NCBI GenBank assembly: GCA_965231765.1
Contig: OZ246887.1
Location: forward strand, 496,001 to 560,000
Length of the DNA: 64,000 nucleotides
Direction of reading: 5' to 3'
Source: JAAXHF01 sp963665955
GTDB lineage: Bacteria > Desulfobacterota > Binatia > Bin18
The position numbers and the translations under genes were made by a program. Within the stretch, counting starts at the first letter, position 1, and each line of letters opens with the position of its first letter. Positions 15,725-24,421 of this stretch are shown here, piece after piece. Under the pieces are notes generated by a model. That model searched no databases. It was not told the origin of the DNA and saw only the letters and a list, made by a program, of their open reading frames with translations.

Positions 15725-17017
15725 ATGGGCCGATTCGCACAAATCTTGACGGGCACCTTGTTTGTCTTCTGCCTGCTCGGCAGCACTACAGCGCGAGTGT
15801 ATGCCCATGGTGAGCATAACTTAGAGCCGTTTGTTCGTATGCGTGGTCTGGCGTTTTTCAACGTCAGCTTCTCGCACAGCACCCTCAAGGTCAATGAAAC
15901 GATGACCGTCACCGGCAAATTCCGGATGATGGAGTCCTGGCCACGCATGCTACCCGAGCCAGAGTTGAGCTGGATTGGCATTCTTGTACCGGGTCCGAAA
16001 CTTGCCACCAAGGAACGCTGGATCAATGGCCAGTTCATGCAGAATGCGTTCCACATTGAAATCGGACGATTGTACGATTTTAAGCTCGTTCTCCAAGCCC
16101 GCCAGCCGGGACGTTACCACATCCACCCGCTGGTCAATCTGTCAGGCACTGGCGGCTTAGTCGGTCCAGCCAAATGGATTGAGGTCGTGCCTGGTGATGG
16201 CCCGCCCTCATACGAGGTGCAACTGTCAGCAACTGACGAGACGATTGATCTGGAACACTTCGGCTTTAGCAGAATCGTCAGTTGGCATCTTGTGTTTGGC
16301 CTGATGGGAATCGCCTGGCTGGGGTATTGGGCCTCAAAGCCACTCTTGGTTCGACACATGCTCTTACTCGAAGGGGTTGATGACGAACAGTTCAGCGGAC
16401 GGGATCGAAAAGTTGCTGGTGTTTTCAGTGCCGTGCTTGGGCTGGTCTTAGTCGGTGGTTTATGGCTCACCAATGCCAATATGCCGCCCACTATTCCGCA
16501 TCAGACACCCAGAACCTGGAACCTGCCAGACACTGAGCCGTTACCCGAGACAGTCCAAACAGACATCAAAGAGATGCGTTACCACCCAACGACACGTGCG
16601 CTGAGCATGCAAGTTGAGGTCAGCAATCCAGGTGAATCGCCGGTTCTGCTGCGGAAATTTGTGACCAGCTATCTGTCTTTTATTAATAAAGACAGCTTCA
16701 CCGCCTACCCAGACCCCGAAGGCAGGGCGATGATTATGGACGTGCAGCCCAGCGGTCTCATCCAACCAGGTGAAACACAGACACTGACTTTGACGATGCA
16801 AGACACCGTCTGGGATCGCGATCGTTTTATCGCCTTTGATCAGCCTCAGCTCAGCGCGGCTGGCACGCTGGTGTTTGTTGACCCACAGCCACCGTCGGGT
16901 CAGGCTCTGTCCCTGATCATGGTCAGTAACGACCGAGAGGCACCGGGAGTACCCTGGGACTTGGTACGGAGTGTGAATGAAGTGTATGCAAATCTGCAGG
17001 TGGATTTTGGGCGGTAG
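15725..17017 (+). CDS. pmoB: Copper membrane monooxygenase subunit B (PmoB/AmoB family)
   Basis: A 430-residue protein: cleavable signal peptide to Ala27, so the mature chain begins at His28 (HGEHNLEPFVRMR), the N-terminal copper ligand of the Cu_B site. The partner ligands His132 and His134 are in GRYHIHPLVNLSGTGG. The first cupredoxin domain (28 to about 170) is followed by two membrane helices (about 195-215 and 230-250) and a second cupredoxin domain to the end. All three Cu_B histidines are conserved, so the enzyme should be copper competent. It follows pmoA by 37 bases. No pmoD, copper chaperone or methanol dehydrogenase gene is nearby, so downstream oxidation must be encoded elsewhere or by the general dehydrogenases. 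Confidence 0.95.
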   Translation: MGRFAQILTGTLFVFCLLGSTTARVYAHGEHNLEPFVRMRGLAFFNVSFSHSTLKVNETMTVTGKFRMMESWPRMLPEPELSWIGILVPGPKLATKERWINGQFMQNAFHIEIGRLYDFKLVLQARQPGRYHIHPLVNLSGTGGLVGPAKWIEVVPGDGPPSYEVQLSATDETIDLEHFGFSRIVSWHLVFGLMGIAWLGYWASKPLLVRHMLLLEGVDDEQFSGRDRKVAGVFSAVLGLVLVGGLWLTNANMPPTIPHQTPRTWNLPDTEPLPETVQTDIKEMRYHPTTRALSMQVEVSNPGESPVLLRKFVTSYLSFINKDSFTAYPDPEGRAMIMDVQPSGLIQPGETQTLTLTMQDTVWDRDRFIAFDQPQLSAAGTLVFVDPQPPSGQALSLIMVSNDREAPGVPWDLVRSVNEVYANLQVDFGR

Positions 17018-17054
17018 CTGTCTCCCTACGGATTCTCGACAGAAACGATTCCCA

Positions 17055-18125
17055 TCAAGAGAACAAAGATAGCTGACTCGACGCATACGGATTCCGGAAC
17101 GCTTCCGTTGAGAGCTTTGGAATAGCAGCATTCAATCCAACTTTGCGACGAGCAGCAGCAAACAAGGTATGAATCGACTCGGCAAACACCCCCTCGCCTT
17201 TCATCCGACTCTTATAACGCGGGTCATTGAGCTTTCCCTGTCGCATAGATCGAATCCGGTTTAAGACTTTGTTTTTCCGATCTGGGAAGTGATCGTCCAA
17301 CCACTGGGTGAAGAGGTCGCTCACACTGTACGGCAAACGCACGATCGTATGGCCAGCGAACTGTGCCCCAGCTCGGGCGGCGGCTTCAAGAATAGCTGGT
17401 ATTTCATGATCGGTGAGACCCGGAATGATCGGAGCGACCATCACACCAACGGGAATACCTGCTTCGCTCAAGGCTGACAGAGCAGCCAAACGACGGGCTG
17501 GAGTAGAAGCGCGGGGTTCAAGGCGGCGAGCCAGTTCAGCATCCAACGTCGTAACCGACAAAAAGACAATGACAGCCTGATCTGCGGCGAGTTGGGCGAG
17601 TATGTCACAGTCGCGCTTCACAAGGGCATTCTTGGTCACAATACAGACAGGGTTATGATATTTCGCCATTACGCTCAGGCAGCCACGGGTCAATGCAAGC
17701 TGGCGCTCAATGGGTTGGTAGCAATCGGTTATGCCGCTAAAAAAAATCCCCTGCGGTTTCCAGGAACGAGAGGCTAAGGCTTTATCCAACAGCTCAGGCG
17801 CATCTTCTTTCACCAGAATATTCGTTTCAAAGTCTAGCCCGGAAGAAAAACCGAGCCATTCGTGACTTGGCCGGGCATAGCAATAGATGCAGCCATGCTC
17901 ACAGCCGCGATACGGATTAACACTCACGTGAAAGCCAACGTCAGGGCTCGTATTGTAACTCAAGATGGTCCGCGCGGGGTCGCGTAACAGGTGTGTTTTA
18001 GGAGCAGGAACGTCTTCGTCTGAATCTAGAAAATTAAGATCGGGGCTATACGATACGGTCTCAAAGCGATTTGTTGGCTTATCAGTTGTGCCACGCCCTT
18101 TGAGCGGAATTGTGCGGTTTTGCAT
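17055..18125 (-). CDS. PA0069-family radical SAM protein (SplB-like)
   Basis: From ATG 18125 (AGGAAG about 6 bases upstream) the protein has 356 residues. The radical SAM motif is CEHGCIYC with Cys75, Cys79 and Cys82 (CX3CX2C). The N-terminal RGTTDKPTNRF and VSVNPYRGCEHGC and the stretch GITDCYQPIERQLALTRGCL are typical of the family related to spore photoproduct lyase B. Function of PA0069-like proteins is not established; DNA repair has been suggested from the SplB similarity. It converges with pmoB over 37 bases. The upstream frame extension to 18242 has no ribosome site and is discarded. Confidence 0.9.
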   Translation of the reverse strand: MQNRTIPLKGRGTTDKPTNRFETVSYSPDLNFLDSDEDVPAPKTHLLRDPARTILSYNTSPDVGFHVSVNPYRGCEHGCIYCYARPSHEWLGFSSGLDFETNILVKEDAPELLDKALASRSWKPQGIFFSGITDCYQPIERQLALTRGCLSVMAKYHNPVCIVTKNALVKRDCDILAQLAADQAVIVFLSVTTLDAELARRLEPRASTPARRLAALSALSEAGIPVGVMVAPIIPGLTDHEIPAILEAAARAGAQFAGHTIVRLPYSVSDLFTQWLDDHFPDRKNKVLNRIRSMRQGKLNDPRYKSRMKGEGVFAESIHTLFAAARRKVGLNAAIPKLSTEAFRNPYASSQLSLFS

Positions 18126-18238
18126 TGCTTCTTCCTGAATTGGGAGAGCATAACACTTTCGCCTTATTTTCGCTATCCTATTTTCATACAAACTATCCCC
18201 CTTCTCTTCCACTGCGGCTGTCGTAGAAAAACAGCGAC

Positions 18239-19024
18239 TCACATCAGCGTCTTATAGATCAGACGCAGAGCCGCAACGGCAGCGCTGGTGTATAAGACGC
18301 CCATAAAAGGCTGCTCAGGAATACGTTTATGCAACCATGCCCCAAAAACAGTTCCAATCGGAATACACGGCAGAAAAGTCAGCGACTGGATCAGTGTTGC
18401 CGAATTGATGAGTCCAAGTCCGATATACGTCACCAGCTTGGCCAGATTCACCCCAACAAAGACTAACAGACGGGTTGCAACAATTTGTTGTTTGTCCAGT
18501 CGTTGTTCGAGTAAATATAAACTCAGTAGCGGTCCAGCTGCGTGCGCCAATGTCGAGGCAAAAGCAGCCAATAGCCCAACCGCTCCACCCACAGCGGGAT
18601 GTTCAGGGAAGCGCGGAACATGTCCTCCCATCAGTCGATACACCTGGACACTGACAAATCCGAGACAAATCCCACCAGCCGTGAGATCGAGAATGGGAAT
18701 AAAATCTGGGCTCTGCTGTAAGAGTGCAAGTAATACCGCGCCTAAACAGAACCCCACGGCTGAGCCTATCCCCACCCAACGCACGTGGGTGTTTGACTGC
18801 CTCCCCCAATGATGTGGAATACTGAAGACGTCACCGGCAATCAGTAACGGCAAAAGCACACCTAGAACAGTACTGGTGGGCAGGACAATGGCCAATAGCG
18901 GGACAGCAATAATGCCGACGCCACCACCAAAACCAGCCTTGCCTATACCAATAATAAGCGTCGCCAGAGCCCCGATCGCATAATACAGCCACACAGCAAC
19001 GTCGGGAGGGGTATCAAGCGACAT
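18239..19024 (-). CDS. TauE/SafE (TSUP) family anion exporter
   Basis: A 261-residue membrane protein with roughly eight hydrophobic segments. It has the family pattern of two homologous halves: IGIGKAGFGGGVGIIAVPLL (about 21-40) and LLAAFASTLAHAAGPLLSLYL (about 150-170). TSUP proteins export sulfite, sulfoacetate or related small organic anions from the cytoplasm. The ribosome site before ATG 19024 is weak. It lies 113 bases upstream of the radical SAM gene in the same direction. Confidence 0.87.
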   Translation of the reverse strand: MSLDTPPDVAVWLYYAIGALATLIIGIGKAGFGGGVGIIAVPLLAIVLPTSTVLGVLLPLLIAGDVFSIPHHWGRQSNTHVRWVGIGSAVGFCLGAVLLALLQQSPDFIPILDLTAGGICLGFVSVQVYRLMGGHVPRFPEHPAVGGAVGLLAAFASTLAHAAGPLLSLYLLEQRLDKQQIVATRLLVFVGVNLAKLVTYIGLGLINSATLIQSLTFLPCIPIGTVFGAWLHKRIPEQPFMGVLYTSAAVAALRLIYKTLM

Positions 19025-19147
19025 CGGCTGGGTCGTGTCATCCCTGTCCTACTGCGTCAAGACAAAGATCTGAGTGCCCTTGGATGATCAAACACGGAAA
19101 GCGGCAAAAAGCGCATCAAACAGGATATCAGGCTCCTTGCAGACTGC

Positions 19148-20446
19148 CTACAATAGGAACCAGCGCACCGCTAGGACTGCCCCTATCACGCCTGCCACAT
19201 CAGCAATCAATCCAGCCGCCAGGGCGTGACGCACTCGCGTCACGCCGACGGCGCCAAAGTATACGGCCAAGACGTAGAAGGTCGTCTCGGTACTGCCTTG
19301 AAGGGTAGACACCAGATAGCCAACTGGGCTATCTGGCCCTTCCGCTTGCATAATCTCAGCCATCACTCCATACGCACCCGACCCAGACAGCGGCCGTAGG
19401 ATGGCCATGGGTAAGGCTTCAGCCGGAAAGCCGATGGCACTGAGAAACGGGCCTATCAGCACAATAATTCCATCCAGCAAGCCAGATGCGCGAAACATTC
19501 CGGCGGCAACGATAATTGCAACCAAAAAGGGAATAATCCGGATTGCGACCTGAAAGCCCTCTTGCGCTCCAGCGATCATGGCATCATATACCGCAACCTG
19601 TTTTGCCATGCCATACAGCAGCATCGACACAATCAGAACCGGCAGCAGCCAGCTCGACGCAACGTCTCGCAGTATGTCTCCGAGTGACAGGTCTGCCGCG
19701 AGACCGTTCTGGAGATACAGGACAAAGCCAGCCCCTAATGCTACGACAGTCAGCACGGCTCCAGCGCAGCCAGCTGGAGAAGTCGTTCGGTCCGCACCAA
19801 GAGTTTCTTCGTCTGGAAGGTCAACCTTGGGCCGATCCGGTGCCTGTTCAGAAGGGCTGACTGCTTTCCCGATTGGCACCACTCGCTGCAGAATCTTTGC
19901 GGCAGTAATACCAACGAGCGTTGAAAACGAGGTAGCAAGCAGTGTGGTCAGCCAAATACCAGCTGCGTCGGTAGAGCCCATGGAAGCGCGGAGGGCAATC
20001 ACACCGAGCGGAGCCAGGGCGATGTTGGACGTGTTAATAGCCAGAAAAAGAGCCATCGCATCTGTGGCCACTCCAGGTTGGGGGTTGAGCCGGTCAAGCT
20101 CCTGCATCGCCTTAATGCCAAACGGCGTAGCGGCATTACCTAAGCCCAGCATGTTTGAGGCCATGTTCATGATCATGGCGCTCATGGCAGGATGGTCAGG
20201 GGGAACATCGGGAAACAAGCGCAGCATGATAGGCCGCAACAGGCGCGCCAAGGAGTGCAGCAGGCCGCCCTCTTGGACAATTCGCATCAATCCCAACCAG
20301 AACGCCATCACCCCAACCAGGCCCAGCGCCAGAGTGACTGCCGATTTGGCGGAATCTATCGATGCCTGTGTAACAGCTGCCATTGTGCCGCTAAAGGCAG
20401 CTGTTACAACGGAGAGGACAACAAGTCCGAGCCAGATCCAGTTCAT
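19148..20446 (-). CDS. Fused SpmA-SpmB nucleoside-recognition (Gate) membrane protein
   Basis: The start MNWIWLGLVVLSVVTAAFSG at 20446 matches the usual SpmA N-terminus, giving 432 residues; the frame upstream to 20656 crosses a palindrome and has no family match. The first half is SpmA-like (GLMRIVQEGGLLHSLARLL, MNMASNMLGLGNAATPFG) and the second half SpmB-like (YDAMIAGAQEGFQVAIRIIPFLVAIIVAAGM, LPMAILRPLSGSGAYG, STETTFYVLAVYFGAVGVTR). Both halves carry the Gate domain. In Bacillus the two are separate spore-maturation proteins; the fused form is widespread in non-sporulating bacteria where its transported compound is unknown. Confidence 0.88.
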   Translation of the reverse strand: MNWIWLGLVVLSVVTAAFSGTMAAVTQASIDSAKSAVTLALGLVGVMAFWLGLMRIVQEGGLLHSLARLLRPIMLRLFPDVPPDHPAMSAMIMNMASNMLGLGNAATPFGIKAMQELDRLNPQPGVATDAMALFLAINTSNIALAPLGVIALRASMGSTDAAGIWLTTLLATSFSTLVGITAAKILQRVVPIGKAVSPSEQAPDRPKVDLPDEETLGADRTTSPAGCAGAVLTVVALGAGFVLYLQNGLAADLSLGDILRDVASSWLLPVLIVSMLLYGMAKQVAVYDAMIAGAQEGFQVAIRIIPFLVAIIVAAGMFRASGLLDGIIVLIGPFLSAIGFPAEALPMAILRPLSGSGAYGVMAEIMQAEGPDSPVGYLVSTLQGSTETTFYVLAVYFGAVGVTRVRHALAAGLIADVAGVIGAVLAVRWFLL

Positions 20447-20556
20447 TGAATGAGAGAGTAGCCTAGATTCAGAGTAGCAACAGACTAGAGGAAGATCTGA
20501 GACAATACTAGCGGCGGCGTTTTCATGCTGGACACGACAATCTCTTTTTCGATTCG

Positions 20557-20595
20557 TCACTGAGCTGAAACCGCCAGGCGGTTTCAGCTCAGTGA
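20557..20595. repeat. Perfect palindrome with 19-bp arms
   Basis: TCACTGAGCTGAAACCGCC (20557-20575), one central A, then its exact reverse complement (20577-20595). It sits in the 248-bp divergent gap between the SpmA-SpmB fusion and the small protein at 20695. No T-run follows, so a cruciform, operator or mobile-element relic is as likely as a terminator. Confidence 0.85.
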
Positions 20596-20694
20596 TCAGC
20601 CGTCTGTGGAGGTCCCACGTTACCACGGCCGAGCGTACGAGCGTAACCTGCCCCATGTTTCCGCGTTATTTCAAGCACGCTAGAATAGACACCT

Positions 20695-20964
20695 ATGAAG
20701 AAAACCACATGGATTGCAGCCAGTGTCATAACCACCTTAATTGCTCTCGTCGTATATTCAAGTTTCCAGGTTGGAGGTACCCGGTGTGAAGTGTGTATCC
20801 AATTCCTGGGTGCTCAAGATTGCCGAACCGTTGATGGGGCCACTGAAAAGGAAGCCCTGAGGGCAGCCATCACGAATGCCTGCGCCCAGCTCTCTTCCGG
20901 AGTCACAGATTCGCTTGCTTGCGAACGCACGCGGCCGACGAAAGCGACCTGCTCGAGACTCTAA
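20695..20964 (+). CDS. Small membrane-anchored Cys-rich protein
   Basis: An 89-residue protein with a single N-terminal membrane segment (WIAASVITTLIALVVYSSF, about 6-24) and an exported remainder containing six cysteines, including RCEVCIQF (CxxC) and CRTVDG. A regular helix (EKEALRAAITNACAQLSSG) follows. I recognise a recurring uncharacterised type but can name no function. The ribosome site is weak: AGACACCT before the ATG. A disulfide-stabilised periplasmic domain is plausible. Confidence 0.6.
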   Translation: MKKTTWIAASVITTLIALVVYSSFQVGGTRCEVCIQFLGAQDCRTVDGATEKEALRAAITNACAQLSSGVTDSLACERTRPTKATCSRL

Positions 20965-21038
20965 AAGGGAGCAGTGGCGACGGGAGTAGGCCGGATGAAG
21001 AAAAACAAAAAGTCAAAGGGCAAAAGTAAGGAGTCTGG

Positions 21039-21803
21039 CTACACGGTGGCGAGAAAATCCTCGACCAGCTGAGCGTATTCGACCTGATTACGATAGAAAA
21101 TATCGTTATGCCCGCCCTGCTCAAAAATCTTGAGCTGTTTTGGCTCCTGGACGGCAGCGTACAACATTTCGGCATGCTGTGCGTCTATGAGCTCATCATG
21201 ACGCGCGTGTAGGACTAAGGTCTTGCCCTGAAAGCCGCTAAGCTTCTTCTTCGCATCAAAATGTTTGTGTAATTCCTCAAGGAGCTGTGTTTCTGACACC
21301 CCGAGTTCTTCGGGCAATACCCGCTGAAAAAAACGTTGACTCAGATCGGCCACCCCACTCTCAATAATCAGACCGCCGAGTTGTGGGCGTTGAGCTACTC
21401 CATGCACGGCATACAACGATCCAAGCGAGCGGCCAAAGAGAATGGTTTTTTCATCGGGAATCTGCAGACTATCAAGGAGTGGCTCCACATCGTCCAGCAT
21501 ACCAGCCAGAGCCGGCGTGCCCGCTGACATGCCGTAGCCACGATATTCAGCCAACAGCAGATTATAGCCCATACCGTTGAACCAATTGGCGAAGCTCGGC
21601 AGATAGTTGGTAACGACTTCGCCGTTGCCGTGGAAGTAGACCACCGTCTTGGCATCATCGGGCTGCACTGCTCGATAGCTACACGCCAGCCGACTCCCAT
21701 CAGCTGCCTCAACCCAGTACGGCTCTGCAAACGCCACCGATTGTGGGTAAAAATAACGGCTCGAAATAATGGGATGGTCAAGTATTGAGACGGAGTCAGC
21801 CAT
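21039..21803 (-). CDS. Alpha/beta hydrolase (BEM46/serine peptidase-like)
   Basis: A 254-residue alpha/beta hydrolase. The oxyanion motif is VVYFHGNGE (about 54-62), the nucleophile elbow GRSLGS (Ser in ILFGRSLGSLYAV), the acid is in HARHDELID and the His in EQGGHNDIFY near the C-terminus, so the triad is complete. Similar to the ABHD13/BEM46 group, whose substrates are mostly unknown. It begins 36 bases after the amidase stop and probably forms an operon with it. Confidence 0.9.
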   Translation of the reverse strand: MADSVSILDHPIISSRYFYPQSVAFAEPYWVEAADGSRLACSYRAVQPDDAKTVVYFHGNGEVVTNYLPSFANWFNGMGYNLLLAEYRGYGMSAGTPALAGMLDDVEPLLDSLQIPDEKTILFGRSLGSLYAVHGVAQRPQLGGLIIESGVADLSQRFFQRVLPEELGVSETQLLEELHKHFDAKKKLSGFQGKTLVLHARHDELIDAQHAEMLYAAVQEPKQLKIFEQGGHNDIFYRNQVEYAQLVEDFLATV

Positions 21804-21839
21804 GGCAGTCTATACTCATGCGGAACACAGACCGTCTTT

Positions 21840-23279
21840 TTAGAATCCTTGGGGTCGCGGACACCCACCCGTAAGAGCCAGGAGTTGCTTGGCCACATCA
21901 AGCGTCGTCCGGTCCTCCAGATACGGCCCAACAACCTGGATTCCGATCGGTAAGCCATTGTCAAGGCAACCAACGGGCACAACGGTTGCAGGCAGGTAAC
22001 ACGCGCCTGCTGGTGCCATCCAGGTGATCAGATCCCAATACGGATAGTCCTGTCCGTTGACCTTTGCAGTCCGGCCGGCTTGCGGTTCAGACTGGTCATG
22101 CAAAATGGCGGCACAGGGCATGACCGGGAGCAGGATGACATCCCAATCTTGAAAGAATTCTTCCCAACGCTTGCGCATTTGCTGCCGACGCTCATTGTAG
22201 CTGAGCCATTCCCGGTGACGCAGAGCCATAAAGCGTCGGGTGCGATCAACACTCGAGTCGCTGCTTGCAGTCGCATAGCGTTCGATTTTGTCACGGGTGA
22301 CGCCGCCTGATAACGCGACTTGCAAGAGCGCTTGAAATGTATGAGCCACTTTTTCCAAAGAAAAGTCTGGACGGGCATCCGCATCAACCCGAGCACCTTC
22401 GTCAGACAGTTTGCCTGCCGCTTTTTCCAGAAGGGCTCTCACCTCTGGTTCAACCCGACAGCGTGGATCGTCAAGCCAGGCAGCAACTCGATATTCCTTG
22501 AGCGATTGCCGACGAGCCGGCGGTAATGCAAGTCGCCAGGCAGGCTTTTCCCAACGATTGGGACCAGCCATGATATCGAGGCCAAGCTCAAGGTCCTCAA
22601 CACTCCGGGCCATTGGTCCGGCAACGGCGAGATCAGCCAACGTTAATGTCCCTGGCGGGCCAGGAATCTGCCCATGGGCAGGCACGATACCATAACTTGG
22701 TTTATGCCCAACAACACCTGACATATGGGCTGGCAAACGAATGGAGCCACCGATATCACTGCCCAACTCCAGTGGAGTAAAACCACACGCCAGTGCGGCA
22801 GCCGAACCGCCAGACGAGCCGCCCGGGGTACGCAAGGGATCGTGAGGATTGTTCGTTGTACCAAAAATATCGTTATAGCTTTGTAAATCCCCCGCGTAGA
22901 TAGGCAGATTTGTCTTGCCAAAGATGATCGACCCTGCTTCGCGGAGTCGGGCGACTGGCCAGGCATCTTCTTGGGGAATAAAGTCCGACAGCTCAGGAGC
23001 ACCCGATGTTGTGCGCATAGACGCCGTCTGGAAGGAGTCTTTGATTGTGAGCGGCACGCCATGCAACGGCCCACGTACCTCTCCGCGGGCGAGCGCCGCA
23101 TCTGCCTCGTCAGCTTCTGACCGCGCCCGCTCGGCATCAATAGTGACAACGCTATTGATCGGCTTGTCGAGCCTCGCTACCCGCTCAAGGAAATAGTCAA
23201 GCGCTTCCCGACTCGACACCTCCCGCTGTTGAATTTTTTGGGCGAGTTCTCTGGCAGTGGCATACGCGAGTTCAGACAT
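21840..23279 (-). CDS. Amidase (amidase signature family)
   Basis: A 479-residue enzyme starting at ATG 23279 behind AAGGAG. The Ser-cisSer-Lys triad is complete: Lys80 in PLTIKDS, Ser155 in GGSSGGSAAALA and Ser179 in GSDIGGSIRLPA, with the 75- and 24-residue spacings seen in the family. The C-terminal MAPAGACYLPATVVPVG and GIQVVGPY also fit. It hydrolyses carboxamides; the natural substrate is unknown. The product could feed the adjacent hydrolase at 21039, with which it is probably cotranscribed. Confidence 0.93.
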   Translation of the reverse strand: MSELAYATARELAQKIQQREVSSREALDYFLERVARLDKPINSVVTIDAERARSEADEADAALARGEVRGPLHGVPLTIKDSFQTASMRTTSGAPELSDFIPQEDAWPVARLREAGSIIFGKTNLPIYAGDLQSYNDIFGTTNNPHDPLRTPGGSSGGSAAALACGFTPLELGSDIGGSIRLPAHMSGVVGHKPSYGIVPAHGQIPGPPGTLTLADLAVAGPMARSVEDLELGLDIMAGPNRWEKPAWRLALPPARRQSLKEYRVAAWLDDPRCRVEPEVRALLEKAAGKLSDEGARVDADARPDFSLEKVAHTFQALLQVALSGGVTRDKIERYATASSDSSVDRTRRFMALRHREWLSYNERRQQMRKRWEEFFQDWDVILLPVMPCAAILHDQSEPQAGRTAKVNGQDYPYWDLITWMAPAGACYLPATVVPVGCLDNGLPIGIQVVGPYLEDRTTLDVAKQLLALTGGCPRPQGF

Positions 23280-23378
23280 AGTGCGCTCCTTAGATTGCTC
23301 AAACGCGGTCGTCCGCAGCGTTTTTCTCACAAAGCAAGGCAGAGAAACACGTCTGGCTCTCCCCGCCTCTCCCCGTGT

Positions 23379-23696
23379 TTAGCGAAAATCTGCGTTACAC
23401 GTCACCTGACAACCCGAAAGATCCCCCATAGCGCTGTTTTTACATGCCAACCAGGGGCTGTTTAAAGAAGTTTTATCCACCGTCTCTTCCTCTGTCAGCT
23501 TTGCCTGACAGTCTGTTTCCGCTTTCGTGGCTGTCTCTTGGCAGGCATTCACACAGTCCTCCAAAGTCCCTTTGTTTTCGACTGCGTCTCCTTTGGTGGC
23601 GTCGTCCTGTGCGTCTTCCAGATCTCCTGGACAGGCAGCCAAGAACAGCACCCCGCCTAACATCATTCCCATCGAAATCGCTCTCCAAAGTTTCAT
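23379..23696 (-). CDS. Small Cys-rich lipoprotein
   Basis: A 105-residue protein with a lipoprotein signal: MMLGGVLFLAAC, with LAAC as lipobox and Cys22 the likely lipidation site. The mature part is acidic (DLEDAQDDATKGD) and has paired cysteines spaced like a helical hairpin: CVNACQETATKAETDC and CKNSAMGDLSGCQVTC. AAAGGAAGG precedes the ATG. Lies 99 bases upstream of the amidase start. No family name recognised. Confidence 0.75.
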   Translation of the reverse strand: MKLWRAISMGMMLGGVLFLAACPGDLEDAQDDATKGDAVENKGTLEDCVNACQETATKAETDCQAKLTEEETVDKTSLNSPWLACKNSAMGDLSGCQVTCNADFR

Positions 23697-23825
23697 AACC
23701 CTTCCTTTCTTTCTCCTTCATATTCGTACGAACTTTCCCGTGACAGGCATGGTCAAGGAAGTTCCGCCGAAGAATTATAGGGGACAAAAGCAAGAAACAC
23801 CAGCTGCCCCGTCCAAGAAATTGAC

Positions 23826-23870
23826 ACTCCCTCTACGTTTTCCCCTTACTACACCTAAAGAGGGAGTTTT
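23826..23870 (+). terminator. Hairpin before the restriction-modification island
   Basis: ACTCCCTCT (23826-23834) pairs with AGAGGGAGT (23859-23867) across a 24-base loop and is followed by TTT. The long loop makes it a weak terminator; it marks the left edge of the AT-rich island. Confidence 0.4.
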
Positions 23871-23941
23871 ACCGTATGTCAAGACATGCGAAGGTGCAGC
23901 CTCATAGCCCTTAGGATCACAGGCAAGAGTGTGTAAGGAGA

Positions 23942-24421
23942 ATGCTGATAAAAGAACGTAATTTTCAAATGACACACAGTGATATAGACAAAAAGCTATC
24001 AAGTATCCTCAAGAAATGCCAAGACAGTTTCTCTGAAAAATTAGTGGAGCTTTGCAGGCACCCATGCGCAGACTGTGGCGGTGCTCTTAAATTCGGTAGT
24101 GATGAGCCTTGTGACCTCGTTCTTGGCTCTGATGCGATTGACATGAAATATAGAGTCGGTTCTGGTGATTCTGGAACCCTAAAGAAGTTCCAACAATATG
24201 CTACCCTTCTCAAACAAAACGGTTACAGACCAGTCTTTCTATTCTTGCGTGAAGACAATCTGCCTGCTGCTATGACTGCATGTCAAGCAGCAGGATGGTG
24301 TATGTACACTGGAAAAGCAACCTTTTACTATTTACAAGAGAAGACTGGATTCGACCTATACAGTGGGCTTCGTCGTCGCACAGAAAAGGGAACGTTTTTT
24401 GTCGATAGGAGCGAATCATGA
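23942..24421 (+). CDS. Putative type II restriction endonuclease of the R-M pair
   Basis: A 159-residue protein whose last four bases overlap the methyltransferase start (ATGA). A PD-(D/E)XK-like core can be seen: Asp58 (EPCDLVLGS), then IDMKYR with Asp67 and Lys69, followed by a helix and GYRPVFLFLRED. A Cys-rich patch HPCADCGG precedes it. The short size and tight coupling to a DNA methyltransferase support an endonuclease. The start is uncertain: GGAG lies only one base before ATG 23942, and Met10 (ATG 23969) has no site. The base composition is clearly AT-rich against the rest of the window, suggesting recent transfer. I do not recognise the exact endonuclease family. Confidence 0.65.
   Translation: MLIKERNFQMTHSDIDKKLSSILKKCQDSFSEKLVELCRHPCADCGGALKFGSDEPCDLVLGSDAIDMKYRVGSGDSGTLKKFQQYATLLKQNGYRPVFLFLREDNLPAAMTACQAAGWCMYTGKATFYYLQEKTGFDLYSGLRRRTEKGTFFVDRSES

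Noticed and set aside
19578..20453. Plus-strand 291-codon open frame
   Set aside because: It is the antisense of the SpmA-SpmB gene; composition is Ala/Arg/Ser-rich shadow sequence.
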